From Ramlibacter pallidus (GTDB lineage: Bacteria; Pseudomonadota; Gammaproteobacteria; Burkholderiales; Burkholderiaceae_C): DNA of 64,000 nucleotides. The DNA lies in the NCBI RefSeq assembly GCF_015070875.1, contig NZ_JADDIV010000002.1, positions 496,001 through 560,000 on the forward strand, read 5' to 3'. The translations under genes and the position numbers were made by a program. The notes beneath the pieces are model-generated. The model saw only the letters and a program-made list of their open reading frames with translations, was not told where the DNA came from and made no database searches. Shown here in pieces: positions 1 through 9,445 of this stretch (its first letter is position 1; each line of letters opens with the position of its first letter).

Positions 1-781
1 CTTCCGCGCCGCGGGCCTTCATCGCCTCGATCACCGCCTTCGCGTCGGCGAGGAGGTCGGCCTCGGCCAGCGACTTGCCGATCGGCAACCCGGCCGCCAG
101 CATGAAGGTGTTGGCGATGCCGCCGCCCACGATCAGCTGGTCCACCTTGCCGGCCAGCGCCTGCAGGATCGTGAGCTTGGTCGAGACCTTGGAGCCGGCG
201 ACGATCGCCACCAGCGGGCGCTTCGGCTGCGCGAGCGCCTTCGTCAGCGCATCGATCTCGGCGGCCAGCAGCGGACCGGCGCACGCGACCTTGGCGTATT
301 GCGCGATGCCGTAGGTGGAGGCCTCCGCGCGGTGGGCGGTGCCGAAGGCGTCGTGCACGAAGATGTCGCACAGCGCCGCCATCTTCTTCGCCAGCTCCGG
401 ATCGTTCTTCTTCTCCCCCTTGTTCAGGCGGCAGTTCTCCAGCAGCACGACCTCGCCGGGCTGCACGTCGACGCGGTCGATCCAGCCGGACTTCAGCGGC
501 ACCGGGCGCCCGAGCAGCTCGGACAGGCGCTGGGCGACGGGGGCCAGCGAATCCTCCGGCTTGAACTGTCCTTCGGTCGGCCGTCCCAGGTGCGAGGTGA
601 CCATCACCGCCGCACCGCCGGCCAGCGCCATCTGGATGCAGGGCACCGAGGCGCGGATGCGCGTGTCCTCGGTGATGGTCCCGTCGTCGTCCTGCGGCAC
701 GTTGAGGTCGGCGCGGATGAAGACGCGGCGGCCGCGGGCGCGACCCTCGTCGCACAGGTCGGAGAAGCGGAGGACGTTCAT
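1..781 (-). CDS. pgk: Phosphoglycerate kinase, 3' end beyond the window
   Basis: Cytosolic glycolytic and Calvin-cycle enzyme that transfers the phosphoryl group of 1,3-bisphosphoglycerate to ADP. About 260 N-terminal residues of a roughly 390-400-residue family are present; the C-terminal nucleotide-binding half runs off the left edge. The start at 781 opens with MNVLRFSDL. Family motifs are visible: RADLNVP near residue 23, TSHLGRP near residue 63, a substrate-binding [14 protein letters not shown] block, and [12 protein letters not shown] around residue 195, which begins the linker to the second domain. It reads away from azlD, with 57 bases between its start and the azlD stop. Nothing looks damaged; it is partial only because of the window edge. 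Confidence 0.97.
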   Translation of the reverse strand, partial: MNVLRFSDLCDEGRARGRRVFIRADLNVPQDDDGTITEDTRIRASVPCIQMALAGGAAVMVTSHLGRPTEGQFKPEDSLAPVAQRLSELLGRPVPLKSGWIDRVDVQPGEVVLLENCRLNKGEKKNDPELAKKMAALCDIFVHDAFGTAHRAEASTYGIAQYAKVACAGPLLAAEIDALTKALAQPKRPLVAIVAGSKVSTKLTILQALAGKVDQLIVGGGIANTFMLAAGLPIGKSLAEADLLADAKAVIEAMKARGAE

Positions 782-838
782 GGCAACAGCTCGGGTTGGG
801 GCAAAACCCCGATTCTAGGAAGGCGCGACCGGGCCGGG

Positions 839-1177
839 CTACCAGCCGAGCCCGAGGTGCAGCGGCAGGTACACCGCCATGCCCACCAGCAGGGTGGCCA
901 AGACGCTGCGGCGCCAGAAGAAGACCGCGGCGCCGGCAGCGGCGGCGAACAAGCGCGCGTCCTGCCAGGTCGCGACGAGTTCGCCGTTCGTCATCACCAC
1001 TTCCGGCACGACCACGCCGGCCAGGGCGGCCACCGGGGCGTAGTGCAGCGCGCGGTGCGCCCAGGCCGGCAGCGACCAGGGCCGGTCGAGGATGAAGAAG
1101 AAGCAGCGCGTGAGCACCGTCACGCCGGCCAGGCCGAGGATGATGAACAGCGTCCAGCCGTCGGTCACGCCCCTCAT
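839..1177 (-). CDS. azlD: AzlD-family branched-chain amino acid exporter small subunit
   Basis: A 112-residue, very hydrophobic protein with about four membrane segments. It matches the small AzlD subunit that works with AzlC in a two-component exporter of branched-chain amino acids. The start is fixed by a four-base ATGA overlap with the azlC stop, which implies translational coupling. The core contains the RCFFFIL segment and an APVAALAGVVVPE stretch typical of the family. Substrate specificity cannot be read from the sequence. It is the last gene of the lipoprotein-fmt-azlC-azlD run. Confidence 0.9.
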   Translation of the reverse strand: MRGVTDGWTLFIILGLAGVTVLTRCFFFILDRPWSLPAWAHRALHYAPVAALAGVVVPEVVMTNGELVATWQDARLFAAAAGAAVFFWRRSVLATLLVGMAVYLPLHLGLGW

Positions 1178-1914
1178 GCGGCCTTCTCCCGCGGCGGTGC
1201 CGGCGGCACCCGCCCTTCCAGCCAGAAGCAGGCGAGCACGGCGACCGCGATGGCCGCCACGATGTTCAGCTTCAGCGGCAGCGCGTAGGCGGCCACCGCC
1301 GCGGCACCGGCGATCACCGCCGCCAGGATGCGCAGGCGCGTGTTGGCGAGCGAGCACAGCACGCCGACCAGGCACAGCACCCCCGCGAAGCCGAGACCCC
1401 AGGCGCTGGGGATCAGGTTGCCGAGGGCCACACCCAGCAGGCTCGCGCCGGTCCACGCGCACCACGTCAGGAAGTAGTTGCCGGCGAGGAAGGACTCCTG
1501 CCCCAGCTGCTCCGCGGGCTCGGTCGCCGGTTGCGGGAAGCGGCCGGTGAAGATCGCATAGCTCATGTCGGCGGTCAGGAAACCGTTCACCAGCCGGCGC
1601 CAGCGCGGCAGGTGCATGAGGTAGCTGCGCAGGTGCAGGCTGAAGACCACGAAGCGCAGGTTGACGCAGAAGCCGGTCGCCCACACCACCCAGGCCGGTG
1701 CGCCGGCCACGATGAGGGGGATCGCCGCCAGCTGGGAGCTGCCGGCATAGACGAACAGCGTCATCGCGACGGCTTCGGGCACGCTCATGCCGGACTTCAC
1801 CATCGCCACGCCCGTCATCAGCCCCCACGCGGCGATGCCGGGCGCCACCGCGCTGCTGGCACGCATGCCCTCGCGGAACAGCGGATGCCGGTGGATCTCG
1901 CGCCGGAAGAACAT
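1174..1914 (-). CDS. azlC: AzlC-family branched-chain amino acid exporter large subunit
   Basis: A 246-residue inner-membrane protein with about six to seven predicted helices. AzlC proteins export leucine, isoleucine, valine or related compounds together with AzlD. The VYAGSSQLAAI segment near residue 55 and the NLRFVVFSLHL segment near residue 87 are characteristic. The ATG overlaps the fmt stop by one base (TGATG), and the gene overlaps azlD by four bases, so fmt, azlC and azlD should be co-translated. The final residues (PPREKAA) form a short cytosolic tail. Function is assigned from the family; no regulator lies nearby. Confidence 0.9.
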   Translation of the reverse strand: MFFRREIHRHPLFREGMRASSAVAPGIAAWGLMTGVAMVKSGMSVPEAVAMTLFVYAGSSQLAAIPLIVAGAPAWVVWATGFCVNLRFVVFSLHLRSYLMHLPRWRRLVNGFLTADMSYAIFTGRFPQPATEPAEQLGQESFLAGNYFLTWCAWTGASLLGVALGNLIPSAWGLGFAGVLCLVGVLCSLANTRLRILAAVIAGAAAVAAYALPLKLNIVAAIAVAVLACFWLEGRVPPAPPREKAA

Positions 1915-2876
1915 CAGCGATCGAAACGCTGGCCGGGCTCCAGCGGGAAGCCGCGCAGGAAGTCCGCGGCGGGCAGGCGCTTGCCGCCCGGCCGCTGCAG
2001 TTCCGTGATCTCGAGCCGGGTCTGGCCGCCGCAGGCCACGCCGATGCCCCGCGCGTCGACGGCCACCACGGTGCCCGGTTCGACGCTGGCGCGCCCCGGC
2101 AAGGCGTTGGCGCGCCAGACCTTGATGGTTTCCCCCGCCGCCTGCGCCGTCGCGCCGGGGAACGGGTCGAAGGCACGGATGCGCCGCTCGATCACGTCGG
2201 CCGGGAGCGTCCAGTCGATCGCCGCTTCGCCCTTCTCGATCTTGTGCGCATAGGTGACGCCCTCGGTCGGCTGCGGCACGGGCTTCAGCCCCCCGCAGGC
2301 CCCCAGTTCGAGCGCCTCGACGACCATGCGGCCGCCCAGCACCGCCAGCCTGTCGTGCAACGTCGCCGTGCTGTCCTGCGGCGAGATCGCGACCCGCTCG
2401 CGCAGCAGCATGTCGCCGGTGTCCAGGCCGGCATCCATCTGCATGATGGTGACGCCGGTTTCCGCGTCGCCGGCTTCGATGGCCCGGTGGATCGGGGCGG
2501 CGCCGCGCCAGCGGGGCAGCAGCGAGGCATGGATGTTCAGGCAGCCGAGACGCGGCAGGTCCAGCACCCATTGCGGCAGGATCAGGCCGTACGCCGCCAC
2601 CACCAGGACATCGGGCGCCGCCTCCAGCAGCGCCGCACGTGCGGCCTCGGCGTCTTCCGGGAACTTGCCGTCGAGCCGCAGGCTGCGCGGTTGCGCCACG
2701 GGGATCCCGTGCGCCTGCGCGAAGGCCTTGACCGGGGACGGCTGCAGCTTCATCCCGCGGCCGGCGGGGCGGTCCGGCTGGGTGAGGACCAGCGGCAGCG
2801 CGAAGCCGGCCGCGTGCAGGCGCTCCAGCGCAACCTGCGCGAAGACGGGCGTGCCCGCGAAGGCCACCCGCATCAC
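1914..2876 (-). CDS. fmt: Methionyl-tRNA formyltransferase
   Basis: Transfers a formyl group from 10-formyltetrahydrofolate to Met-tRNA(fMet), making the initiator for translation. The 320 residues match the usual length. The N-terminal formyltransferase domain has FAGTPVFA at the start and the folate-site block [15 protein letters not shown] near residue 114, which holds the catalytic Asn and His; a C-terminal tRNA-binding domain follows. Two starts are possible: GTG at 2876, with a four-base GTGA overlap, or ATG at 2873, with a one-base TGATG overlap with the upstream lipoprotein gene; the protein differs by one residue. It shares an operon-like run with azlCD, and def lies just upstream on the same strand, a common pairing because both act on formyl-methionine. 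Confidence 0.97.
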   Translation of the reverse strand: MMRVAFAGTPVFAQVALERLHAAGFALPLVLTQPDRPAGRGMKLQPSPVKAFAQAHGIPVAQPRSLRLDGKFPEDAEAARAALLEAAPDVLVVAAYGLILPQWVLDLPRLGCLNIHASLLPRWRGAAPIHRAIEAGDAETGVTIMQMDAGLDTGDMLLRERVAISPQDSTATLHDRLAVLGGRMVVEALELGACGGLKPVPQPTEGVTYAHKIEKGEAAIDWTLPADVIERRIRAFDPFPGATAQAAGETIKVWRANALPGRASVEPGTVVAVDARGIGVACGGQTRLEITELQRPGGKRLPAADFLRGFPLEPGQRFDR

Positions 2877-3364
2877 GGGCGGTCGTTGGGCGTGTTCACG
2901 TGTTCGATGGCGGGATGGGCCCGCTGGACCACGCCCTGCGGGTCCACGTACACGTGATAGAACATGTTGCTGTTGGCCAGGTCGCGCCAGCGGTAGGTCA
3001 TCACCGTGCCGCGGAAGCTGCCGACCCCCTCCAGCAAGGCGGGCGGTCCGAACTCGCGCTCGATGTCCGCCCGCGTCCAGCGTCCCGGTTCGATCCGGTG
3101 GAACTCCGCTTCGGTCAGGACCTGGCGGGACCGGACGACGCGCCCGGCCGGGTCGAGGTCCACCATGAACGCGTAATGGCCCAGGGGCTGCAGCGTGTAC
3201 TGCAGGCGCTGGCCGCCGCCGGGGAGATCCACGACCCGGGACGGCGCGCCCGACTGCGCGATCACCTGGTCGCGGGTGGCACCGGCGGGAACCCCGACCG
3301 CGTGCCAGGGATGCGCGCAGGCGCCCAGGAGGGCGAGCGCGGCGAGGGCAACCAAGTGGCGCAT
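2873..3364 (-). CDS. SmpA/OmlA (BamE)-like outer-membrane lipoprotein
   Basis: A 163-residue protein with a lipoprotein signal: a hydrophobic run followed by LLGAC, making Cys15 the likely acylated residue. The mature part resembles the SmpA/OmlA fold of BamE, with two copies of a G-x-x-x-x-x-V/I...FG(A)P pattern: one near residues 27-42 ([15 protein letters not shown]) and another near residues 92-108 ([13 protein letters not shown]). Such proteins sit on the periplasmic face of the outer membrane. It is unlikely to be the main BamE; it looks like a paralogue found beside fmt/def in Burkholderiales. The stop overlaps the fmt start. It ends 13 bases from the def stop on the same strand, so def could be co-transcribed. 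Confidence 0.8.
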   Translation of the reverse strand: MRHLVALAALALLGACAHPWHAVGVPAGATRDQVIAQSGAPSRVVDLPGGGQRLQYTLQPLGHYAFMVDLDPAGRVVRSRQVLTEAEFHRIEPGRWTRADIEREFGPPALLEGVGSFRGTVMTYRWRDLANSNMFYHVYVDPQGVVQRAHPAIEHVNTPNDRP

Positions 3365-3377
3365 GGGAGTCCCTTCC

Positions 3378-3890
3378 TCAGACGCGCTCGGTGTCCCGGC
3401 GCGCCTTGATCATCTTGGTCTTGATGCGGTTGCGCTTGAGCGGCGACAGGTATTCCACGAACACCTTGCCCAGGAGGTGGTCCATCTCGTGCTGGATGCA
3501 GACGGCCAGCAGGCCCTCGGCCTGGATGTCCCGCACCTTGCCGTCGGCGTCGAGCGCCCGGACCGTCACCGCGCTGGAGCGCTCCACGCCGTCATAGATG
3601 CCGGGGACGGAGAGGCATCCCTCGTCGCCCACCTGCTTCTCGTCGCTGGCCCAGATGATCTCGGGGTTGATCAGCACCAGCGGCTGGTTGCGTTCCTCCG
3701 AGGTGTCGATCACCACCACCCGCTCGTGCACGTCCACCTGCGTGGCCGCCAGGCCGATGCCGTTGGCGTCGTACATCGTCTCCAGCATGTCCTGCACCAG
3801 CGCGCGGATGCGCGCGTCGACCTCCTTCACCGGCTTGGCTACCGTGTGGAGGCGCGGATCGGGGTAACAAAGGATCGGAAGGACGGCCAT
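3378..3890 (-). CDS. def: Peptide deformylase
   Basis: Metallo-hydrolase that removes the formyl group from nascent proteins. The 170 residues carry all three family motifs: GIGLAATQ (44-51), EGCLSVP (90-96; Cys92 ligand) and QHEMDHL (133-139; His134 and His138 ligands, Glu135 catalytic). The ATG at 3890 gives the standard N-terminus [14 protein letters not shown]. It is divergent from the LysM-protein gene, with 137 bases between the two starts; downstream come the lipoprotein gene and fmt on the same strand. Confidence 0.98.
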   Translation of the reverse strand: MAVLPILCYPDPRLHTVAKPVKEVDARIRALVQDMLETMYDANGIGLAATQVDVHERVVVIDTSEERNQPLVLINPEIIWASDEKQVGDEGCLSVPGIYDGVERSSAVTVRALDADGKVRDIQAEGLLAVCIQHEMDHLLGKVFVEYLSPLKRNRIKTKMIKARRDTERV

Positions 3891-3964
3891 GGCGGACAGG
3901 TGGGGGTGGTGTCGCTATTTTCGCCACTTTTAGCGTCGCGAATGGACCACATGGCCAATAAACA

Positions 3965-3993
3965 TTGCCCGATCAAGGACTTGAGGCCAGAAT
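3965..3993 (+). promoter_or_regulatory. Candidate sigma-70 promoter of the LysM gene
   Basis: TTGCCC (3965-3970), a 17-base spacer, then CAGAAT (3988-3993). Each hexamer matches four of six consensus positions and the spacing is ideal. Transcription would begin near 4000, giving a leader of about 28 bases before the ATG at 4028. Judged by eye only. Confidence 0.4.
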
Positions 3994-4027
3994 CGCCAGC
4001 AACTTGTCAAGAGCGGACGAAACAGAG

Positions 4028-5257
4028 ATGGCTCCTTCCAAGGCAGCTTTTGGCCTCGCCAACCGCACCATCGTGGCAGTCGCCGCGCTGGTCGTTGCCG
4101 GTGGCCTGGCCTCCACGGCTTCGGCACAGAACTACCCGATCACCCCGGCCCAGCGGTCGACGGCGGAACAGGTGGCCAGTGCCGGCGTGCCGCTCTCCGA
4201 GCTCGCGCCCAACGCGCCCGACAGCTACACCGTGAAGTCCGGCGACACCCTCTGGGCGATCTCCGGCATGTTCCTCAAGAGCCCCTGGCGCTGGCCCGAG
4301 CTGTGGGGCATGAACATGGAGCAGGTGCGCAACCCGCACCGCATCTATCCCGGACAGACCCTCTACCTCGAAAAGCTGAACGGACTGGCCCGCCTGCGCA
4401 TGGGCCCGGCCGGCGCCGGCCAGCCCACCGAGACGGTGCGCGTTTCGCCGCGCACCCGCATCTCCAGCCTGGCCGACCTCTCGCTGCCGACCCTGCCCCC
4501 GCACGTGATCGAGCCGTTCCTCAACGAGGCGATCCTGGTGGAGCGCGCCGAGGAACTCGAACTCGCCCCGCGCATCGTGGCCGGCCCCGCCGACCGCGTG
4601 CTGCTCACGCAGGGTGACCGCGCCTACGTCCGCGGCTACGCCGGCACGCCGTTCGTGGAACGGGACCCGAGCATGATCGACACCTATCGCGTGTTCCGCA
4701 ACGCCACGCCGCTGCGCGACCCGGTGACCGGCAAGGTCCTCGGCTACGAAGCCAAGTACCTGGGCAGCGCCGAACTCGTGCGCAACGAATCCGTCCAGCC
4801 GGTGCGCACCAGCAGCGGCGGCACCGAGCCGCTGCTCGTGCCGGCCACCGTCGACATCACGCGCGCCAAGGAAGAGATCCGCGCCGGCGACCGCCTGCTG
4901 GCGGCGCCGCCGCGGCAGATCACCAGCTACGTGCCGCGGGCCCCCAGCCAGCCGATCGAAGGCACGGTCGTCTCCGTCTACGGCGACGCGGTGACTTTCG
5001 TCGGGCAGAACCAGGTGGTCGTGATCAACCGCGGCCTGGCCGACGGCATCGAGAACGGGCACGTGATGGCCGTCATGAAGGCCGGCCGCCGGATCGACGA
5101 TCGCACGATGCCGTCCGAGCGCAGGAGCGTGCAGCTGCCCGACGAGCGCAGCGGCCTGCTGATGGTCTTCCGTGCCTACGAGAACCTCTCGTACGCGCTG
5201 GTGCTCGAGATCACCGACACCGTGGGCGTCGGCGACCGGATCAGCAACCCGCGCTGA
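4028..5257 (+). CDS. Secreted LysM peptidoglycan-binding protein
   Basis: A 409-residue exported protein. The ATG at 4028 was chosen over an upstream TTG at 3965 because it places a normal signal peptide at the N-terminus (hydrophobic residues 14-30, cleavage likely after ASA at 33). A LysM domain follows at about 66-118 (YTVKSGDTLW ... RIYPGQTLYL). The remaining 290 residues look like a beta-rich periplasmic region of unknown detail, including a VVVINRGLADGIENGHV segment near the end. In related bacteria this gene stands between def and dprA, as here; dprA begins five bases after its stop. It probably binds cell-wall glycan. I cannot name an enzymatic activity and see no peptidase motif. Confidence 0.85.
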   Translation: MAPSKAAFGLANRTIVAVAALVVAGGLASTASAQNYPITPAQRSTAEQVASAGVPLSELAPNAPDSYTVKSGDTLWAISGMFLKSPWRWPELWGMNMEQVRNPHRIYPGQTLYLEKLNGLARLRMGPAGAGQPTETVRVSPRTRISSLADLSLPTLPPHVIEPFLNEAILVERAEELELAPRIVAGPADRVLLTQGDRAYVRGYAGTPFVERDPSMIDTYRVFRNATPLRDPVTGKVLGYEAKYLGSAELVRNESVQPVRTSSGGTEPLLVPATVDITRAKEEIRAGDRLLAAPPRQITSYVPRAPSQPIEGTVVSVYGDAVTFVGQNQVVVINRGLADGIENGHVMAVMKAGRRIDDRTMPSERRSVQLPDERSGLLMVFRAYENLSYALVLEITDTVGVGDRISNPR

Positions 5258-5262
5258 GCGCC

Positions 5263-6375
5263 GTGGAGCGCGACGAGCTGGCCGGCTGGCTGCGACTCGC
5301 GCTCACCCCCGAGATCGGCTCCATCACCGCCCGCCGGCTGCTTGCCAGCTTCGGGCTGCCCGCCACGCTGTTCGCGCAGGATGCCGAGGCCCTGGCGCAG
5401 GTCGCCGGGCCTGCAGCGGCGGCCGTCCTGGGCCAGGAACCCGAAGGCCTTCAGGCGCAGGTGGATGCCACCCTGGCCTGGCTCCAGGCCGACCCCGACC
5501 ACCGCCAGGTGCTCACGCTGGCCGACCCCGGCTATCCGGCTTCCCTGCTCGCCATCGACGACCCGCCGGCCATGCTGTACCGGATGGGCCGGTTCGATGC
5601 CGCGCCGCCACGGGCGCTGGCGATCGTCGGCAGCCGCAATGCCACCGCCCAGGGACTGCAGAACGCGCGGCGGTTCGGCCGGGCCTTCGCGGAAGCCGGT
5701 GTCACCGTCGTCTCGGGCATGGCACTGGGCATCGACGGCGCCGCGCACGAAGGCGCACTCGAAGGTGCGGCGCCCGATGCGATCGCCACCATCGCCGTGG
5801 TCGGCACCGGCCTCGACCGCGTGTACCCCAGGCAGCATCGCGACCTCGCCCACCGCATCGCGGACCGCGGCATGCTCCTGAGCGAATACGCGATCGGGAC
5901 GCCGCCGTTGCCGGCCAACTTCCCGCGGCGCAACCGCCTCATCTCCGGCCTGTCCCAGGGCACGCTGGTGGTCGAGGCGGCCCTGCAATCCGGCTCGCTG
6001 ATCACGGCGCGGATGGCGGCGGAGCAGGGCAAGGAGGTCTTCGCGATCCCCGGCTCCATCCACTCGCCCCACGCCCGCGGCTGCCACGCGCTGCTGCGGC
6101 AGGGCGCCAAGCTGGTGGAAAGCGCGCAGGACGTGCTGGAAGACCTGCGCTACGTGCTGCCCGCGGACGCTGCAGCACCGGGCGCCGTGGAAGACGCGGC
6201 GGGCGAAGACCCGCTGCTGCACGCCATGGGCCACGACCCCGTGGGCCTCGACGCGCTGATCGCGCGCACCGGCATCCCCGCGCCACGCCTGCAGGCGCAG
6301 CTGCTGGAACTGGAGCTCGCAGGCCACGTCGCACGCCTGCCCGGCGGCCTCTACCAGCGCATCGCGCAGGCCTGA
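5263..6375 (+). CDS. dprA: DNA-processing protein DprA
   Basis: DprA loads RecA on incoming single-stranded DNA during natural transformation. The 370-residue protein starts with GTG five bases after the LysM gene. It has an N-terminal helical (SAM-like) region, a Rossmann-type core with the signature IVGSRNAT near residue 123 and VVSGMALGIDGAAHEGAL near residue 148, then GTGLDRVYP and NFPRRNRLISGLS motifs. A C-terminal winged-helix-like region (about 315-368) is present, as in longer DprA proteins. Together with the pilus genes at 45-54 kb it fits an organism with at least part of a competence apparatus, though dprA is almost universal. Confidence 0.96.
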   Translation: MERDELAGWLRLALTPEIGSITARRLLASFGLPATLFAQDAEALAQVAGPAAAAVLGQEPEGLQAQVDATLAWLQADPDHRQVLTLADPGYPASLLAIDDPPAMLYRMGRFDAAPPRALAIVGSRNATAQGLQNARRFGRAFAEAGVTVVSGMALGIDGAAHEGALEGAAPDAIATIAVVGTGLDRVYPRQHRDLAHRIADRGMLLSEYAIGTPPLPANFPRRNRLISGLSQGTLVVEAALQSGSLITARMAAEQGKEVFAIPGSIHSPHARGCHALLRQGAKLVESAQDVLEDLRYVLPADAAAPGAVEDAAGEDPLLHAMGHDPVGLDALIARTGIPAPRLQAQLLELELAGHVARLPGGLYQRIAQA

Positions 6376-6380
6376 CGCGG

Positions 6381-6401
6381 CGCCGGCGCGACGCGCCGGT
6401 G
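6381..6401 (+). terminator. GC-rich hairpin after dprA, possible weak terminator
   Basis: Inverted repeat CCGGCGCG-A-CGCGCCGG at 6383-6399, extendable by one base pair and one G-U pair. There is no T-run, so it is at best a partial or Rho-assisted terminator between dprA and smg. Confidence 0.3.
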
Positions 6402-6446
6402 CAACAAGCGCGCGAAACCCCTTGCGCACGGGCTTCGCTTCCCGGC

Positions 6447-6452
6447 TATATT
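6447..6452 (+). promoter_or_regulatory. smg: Candidate -10 box just before smg
   Basis: TATATT (five of six consensus positions) ends seven bases before the smg ATG, so transcription would start at or beside the start codon (leaderless mRNA). The upstream region offers only TTGCGC at 6422-6427, with a 19-base spacer. Confidence 0.35.
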
Positions 6453-6459
6453 GGGGTTC

Positions 6460-6942
6460 ATGTTTGAAGTGCTGGTGTTCGTCTACGAAAACTACTGGCG
6501 CGGCGATGCCTGCCCCGAGCTCCACCAGCTCGAACGCAAGCTCAGCGCCCATGGCTTCGAACCCGACGAGATCCACGAGGCCCTGGTGTGGCTCGACGGA
6601 CTCAACTCCGCGGCGCAGAACATCCTGCTGCCCGCCCCCTCCCAGGCCGAATGGGCCCCCCAGCCGAGCGACGCCAGCATGCGCGTGTTCTCGGTGGCGG
6701 AGCAGGACCACCTCGGCGCGGACTGCCTGGGCTTCATCAGCTTCCTCGAAAGCGCCGGCGTGCTGCCGGCGGCGCTGCGCGAGATCGTCGTCGACCGCGC
6801 CATGGCCGCGCCCGGCGACCCGGTGCCGCTCGACGCCCTGAAGATCATCGTGCTGATGGTGTACTGGCGCTTCGGCCACGAACCCGATGCGCTGATCCTC
6901 GACGAGCTTTGCGGCGACGCCGAGGAGCGGCTGGCCCACTAG
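6460..6942 (+). CDS. smg: Smg family protein (DUF494)
   Basis: A 160-residue acidic protein of the Smg/DUF494 family, which sits beside dprA in many proteobacteria. Its biochemical role is not established. The ATG at 6460 gives the typical family N-terminus MFEVLVFVYENYW; a TTG at 6451 would add three residues and is less likely. The protein looks helical, with a conserved-looking ISFLESAGVLPAALREIVVDRAMA stretch in two parts near residues 85-110 and a C-terminal ILDELC segment. It ends 42 bases from the convergent DUF1631 gene. Confidence 0.9.
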   Translation: MFEVLVFVYENYWRGDACPELHQLERKLSAHGFEPDEIHEALVWLDGLNSAAQNILLPAPSQAEWAPQPSDASMRVFSVAEQDHLGADCLGFISFLESAGVLPAALREIVVDRAMAAPGDPVPLDALKIIVLMVYWRFGHEPDALILDELCGDAEERLAH

Positions 6943-6984
6943 CAGGGCATCGTCGCCGGCACGCGGGCCGGCGGACGCGGGCAC

Positions 6985-9432
6985 CTATTCGAACAGGCGC
7001 TCGGGATTCGCGTCGAGCTTGGCGAGCGCGTCGCGCGTGGCGCGCACGGTGAGCGCCTCTTCCTCGGTGGGCACCAGCAGCCCCGCCTGCAGGTAGGCAC
7101 CGAGCCGGCGGATCGGCATCAGGTAGCAGTGCCCGTCGCCCGACGCGAACAGGTGCAGCTGCCGCCGGTCGCTGCGCCAGGCGTACTGCACCTGGGCGAC
7201 GCGGTTGTTGTGGTCCAGGGTGAACCAGTTCCCCAGCTGGAGCTCGTTGGCCCAGCCCATCATCGCGCCGTTCGGCTGCGACCCGCCGGTGCTGATCACC
7301 TCGATCATGGACGCGTCGATGCCGAGCATCATCTCGATGCTTTCCTGGTCCAGCGGCAGCTCGCCGGCGTCGTCGTCCGAGACGAAGTCCTCGAGGTTGG
7401 CGAGGCGGCGCGTCATCTCCTCGATGCGTGCGTGCGGGATGGCTTCCGTCTTGGACAGGAAGGCATCGGCCAGCGTGTCGCCGATCACCTTGATGTGGTT
7501 CTCCTGCTCGGGCGGCTCCAGCCCCAGCAGCGACATGCCGCGGCGCAGGCGCGCCAGCAGGTCCGGCAGGTCCTGGATCACCTTCGCGCGGTCGTTGCGG
7601 TTCGGCTTGGCGCTGGCCGCCCAGACCAGGTCGCTGGCGGACTTCTTCAGCGCCAGCGTCTCCTCGTGCTGCGGCCCGTTCTTCACGGCCGCCACCGCCA
7701 GCACCTCGGCCCAGACCTTGAACAGGTACTCGCGGATCTCCTCGCGCACCGGCACGTCGGAGAGCATCTTGCGCAGCTCGATGGTGTACTGGATCGCCAT
7801 CGTCTCCTTCTGTTCCACCTGCTGCGCGACGCTCACCAGCTTCTGCGTCGGGCCCTTCTCGGTCAGGAAGCGCGACAGGAAACGCTGGAACTCCTCGTAG
7901 ACCAGCTGGAACACGCGGCGGCCGGTCTCCGGGTACTGTTCGATGACCTGCACGACGCGGCGGATCTCGTTCTCGAGCGCGCTGCCGGAGATGGTGGAGG
8001 CATCGAAGCCGAGCACGCACGAACCCATGCGGTCGATCAGCTGCCGCGCGGGATGCTCCATGGAACCGAAGAACTCCGGCTCCGCCAGCGCGACGCGCAG
8101 GACCGGCATCTGCAGCCGCGCGAACCAGACCCGGACCGCGGGCGGAATGCGCTCCTCGGCCAGGATGCTCTGGAACATCAGCGCCACGATCTCGATCGTC
8201 GCCTTCTCGTTCGAGGACGAGGCCTTCTTCTTCAGCTCCTGGGTGCGATGCCGCAGGTCGAGAGCGACCTCCTCGACCGCGTCGTCGTCGAAGACCACGA
8301 TGTCGCCGACCGTCATGGCCTCGTTGACGCGCGACTGCACCTGCGTCTGCACCTGCGTCGCGTGGTGGGTCACCGCCGCGACGAGGGACGGCGAGGGCGG
8401 CACGCCGGTGCCCTCGTGCACCCCGGCGCGGTCGCGCAGCAGCCGCTTGAGCTGGCCGAGGACGCCGCTGGCCTTGGCACGGGCGCGGGCCAGCGGGGTG
8501 GCACCGGCGTCGGCCGGCCCGCCACCCTCGGCAGGGGCGAAGAAACTGGTCGGGCTGGAACCGCCGCCGGGCGCCTGGCCTTCGCCGCCCGCGGCACCAC
8601 CGCCGCGGGGCCCGCCGCCGGCAGGCCCTGCGGCACCGTCGAAGCGCGGGCCACCCGGTCCGCCGCCGGCGCTGCCGCCGCCGCGGTTGCCGCCCCCGGA
8701 CCCGCCCGGGCCGCCGCCGCCGGATGCCGCCTGGCCGGAGCCGCCACCGGCCTGGCCCTGCTGTGCCTCGCTGCGCGGCGCCACGGGGGGCCGCTTGACG
8801 CGGGACCGCAGGTCGATGTGCGGCAGGACGCCGCTCTCCACCAGGAACTCGTTGGCCTGCTGGTAGCCCTCCAGCGCCCTCGGCACGACCAGTTGCTGGA
8901 TGACGTCCTTCACGGCCACCCAGGTGTCGCGCGGCAGCTTGGACGCGCTCCACTGTTCCACGATGACCTGGCACAGCGCTTCCGGCCGCAGCACGTCCTC
9001 GGTGGCCAGTTCCTCGCCGCCTTCGAGGTGGGTGATGCGCAGCTTCAGGTCGTTGAGGTCCCAGACCGCCTTTTCCTGCACCGCCATGGCCAGGCGGGAC
9101 GACAGGATCTTGTTCTCCACCACGTCGTCGCCGATCAGCTCCAGGCTGGCCAGCTCCATGCGGACCCGGCCGGTCGCGGTGGGCGGGATGATGGCGCGCC
9201 GCCAGGCCTTGGAGGTCGCCTCGGTCCAGCGGCTGCCGTAGTGCTCGAAGTCGACCAGCGCGTCGCGCCGCTGCTGCATGTCGCGGCTGCTCTGCGCGGA
9301 GTTCATCTGCTCCTGCAGCAGGTTGCGCACCGCGTTCACCAGCTCCGGCAGCCCGCCCTCCATGTGGGCGACGAACCGCTCACGCGCCTGCCGGGCCAGG
9401 GGCGCGGCGGTGGGAGTGAGCGTGGACGACAT
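6985..9432 (-). CDS. DUF1631 family protein
   Basis: An 815-residue protein that matches the DUF1631 family of beta- and gammaproteobacteria; no molecular function is established. The N-terminal 200 residues and the middle and C-terminal parts are mostly helical. Between them, at about residues 225-300, lies a low-complexity Gly/Pro/Ala-rich linker made of GGG and GGP repeats. The C-terminal 100 residues (from QLGNWFTLDH) resemble the conserved end of the family, which looks like a small beta domain. There is no signal peptide or clear membrane helix. The start at 9432 lies 13 bases beyond the secF stop, so it probably forms the tail of the yajC-secD-secF transcript. Confidence 0.75.
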   Translation of the reverse strand: MSSTLTPTAAPLARQARERFVAHMEGGLPELVNAVRNLLQEQMNSAQSSRDMQQRRDALVDFEHYGSRWTEATSKAWRRAIIPPTATGRVRMELASLELIGDDVVENKILSSRLAMAVQEKAVWDLNDLKLRITHLEGGEELATEDVLRPEALCQVIVEQWSASKLPRDTWVAVKDVIQQLVVPRALEGYQQANEFLVESGVLPHIDLRSRVKRPPVAPRSEAQQGQAGGGSGQAASGGGGPGGSGGGNRGGGSAGGGPGGPRFDGAAGPAGGGPRGGGAAGGEGQAPGGGSSPTSFFAPAEGGGPADAGATPLARARAKASGVLGQLKRLLRDRAGVHEGTGVPPSPSLVAAVTHHATQVQTQVQSRVNEAMTVGDIVVFDDDAVEEVALDLRHRTQELKKKASSSNEKATIEIVALMFQSILAEERIPPAVRVWFARLQMPVLRVALAEPEFFGSMEHPARQLIDRMGSCVLGFDASTISGSALENEIRRVVQVIEQYPETGRRVFQLVYEEFQRFLSRFLTEKGPTQKLVSVAQQVEQKETMAIQYTIELRKMLSDVPVREEIREYLFKVWAEVLAVAAVKNGPQHEETLALKKSASDLVWAASAKPNRNDRAKVIQDLPDLLARLRRGMSLLGLEPPEQENHIKVIGDTLADAFLSKTEAIPHARIEEMTRRLANLEDFVSDDDAGELPLDQESIEMMLGIDASMIEVISTGGSQPNGAMMGWANELQLGNWFTLDHNNRVAQVQYAWRSDRRQLHLFASGDGHCYLMPIRRLGAYLQAGLLVPTEEEALTVRATRDALAKLDANPERLFE

Positions 9433-9445
9433 GGGTGGCCGCTCC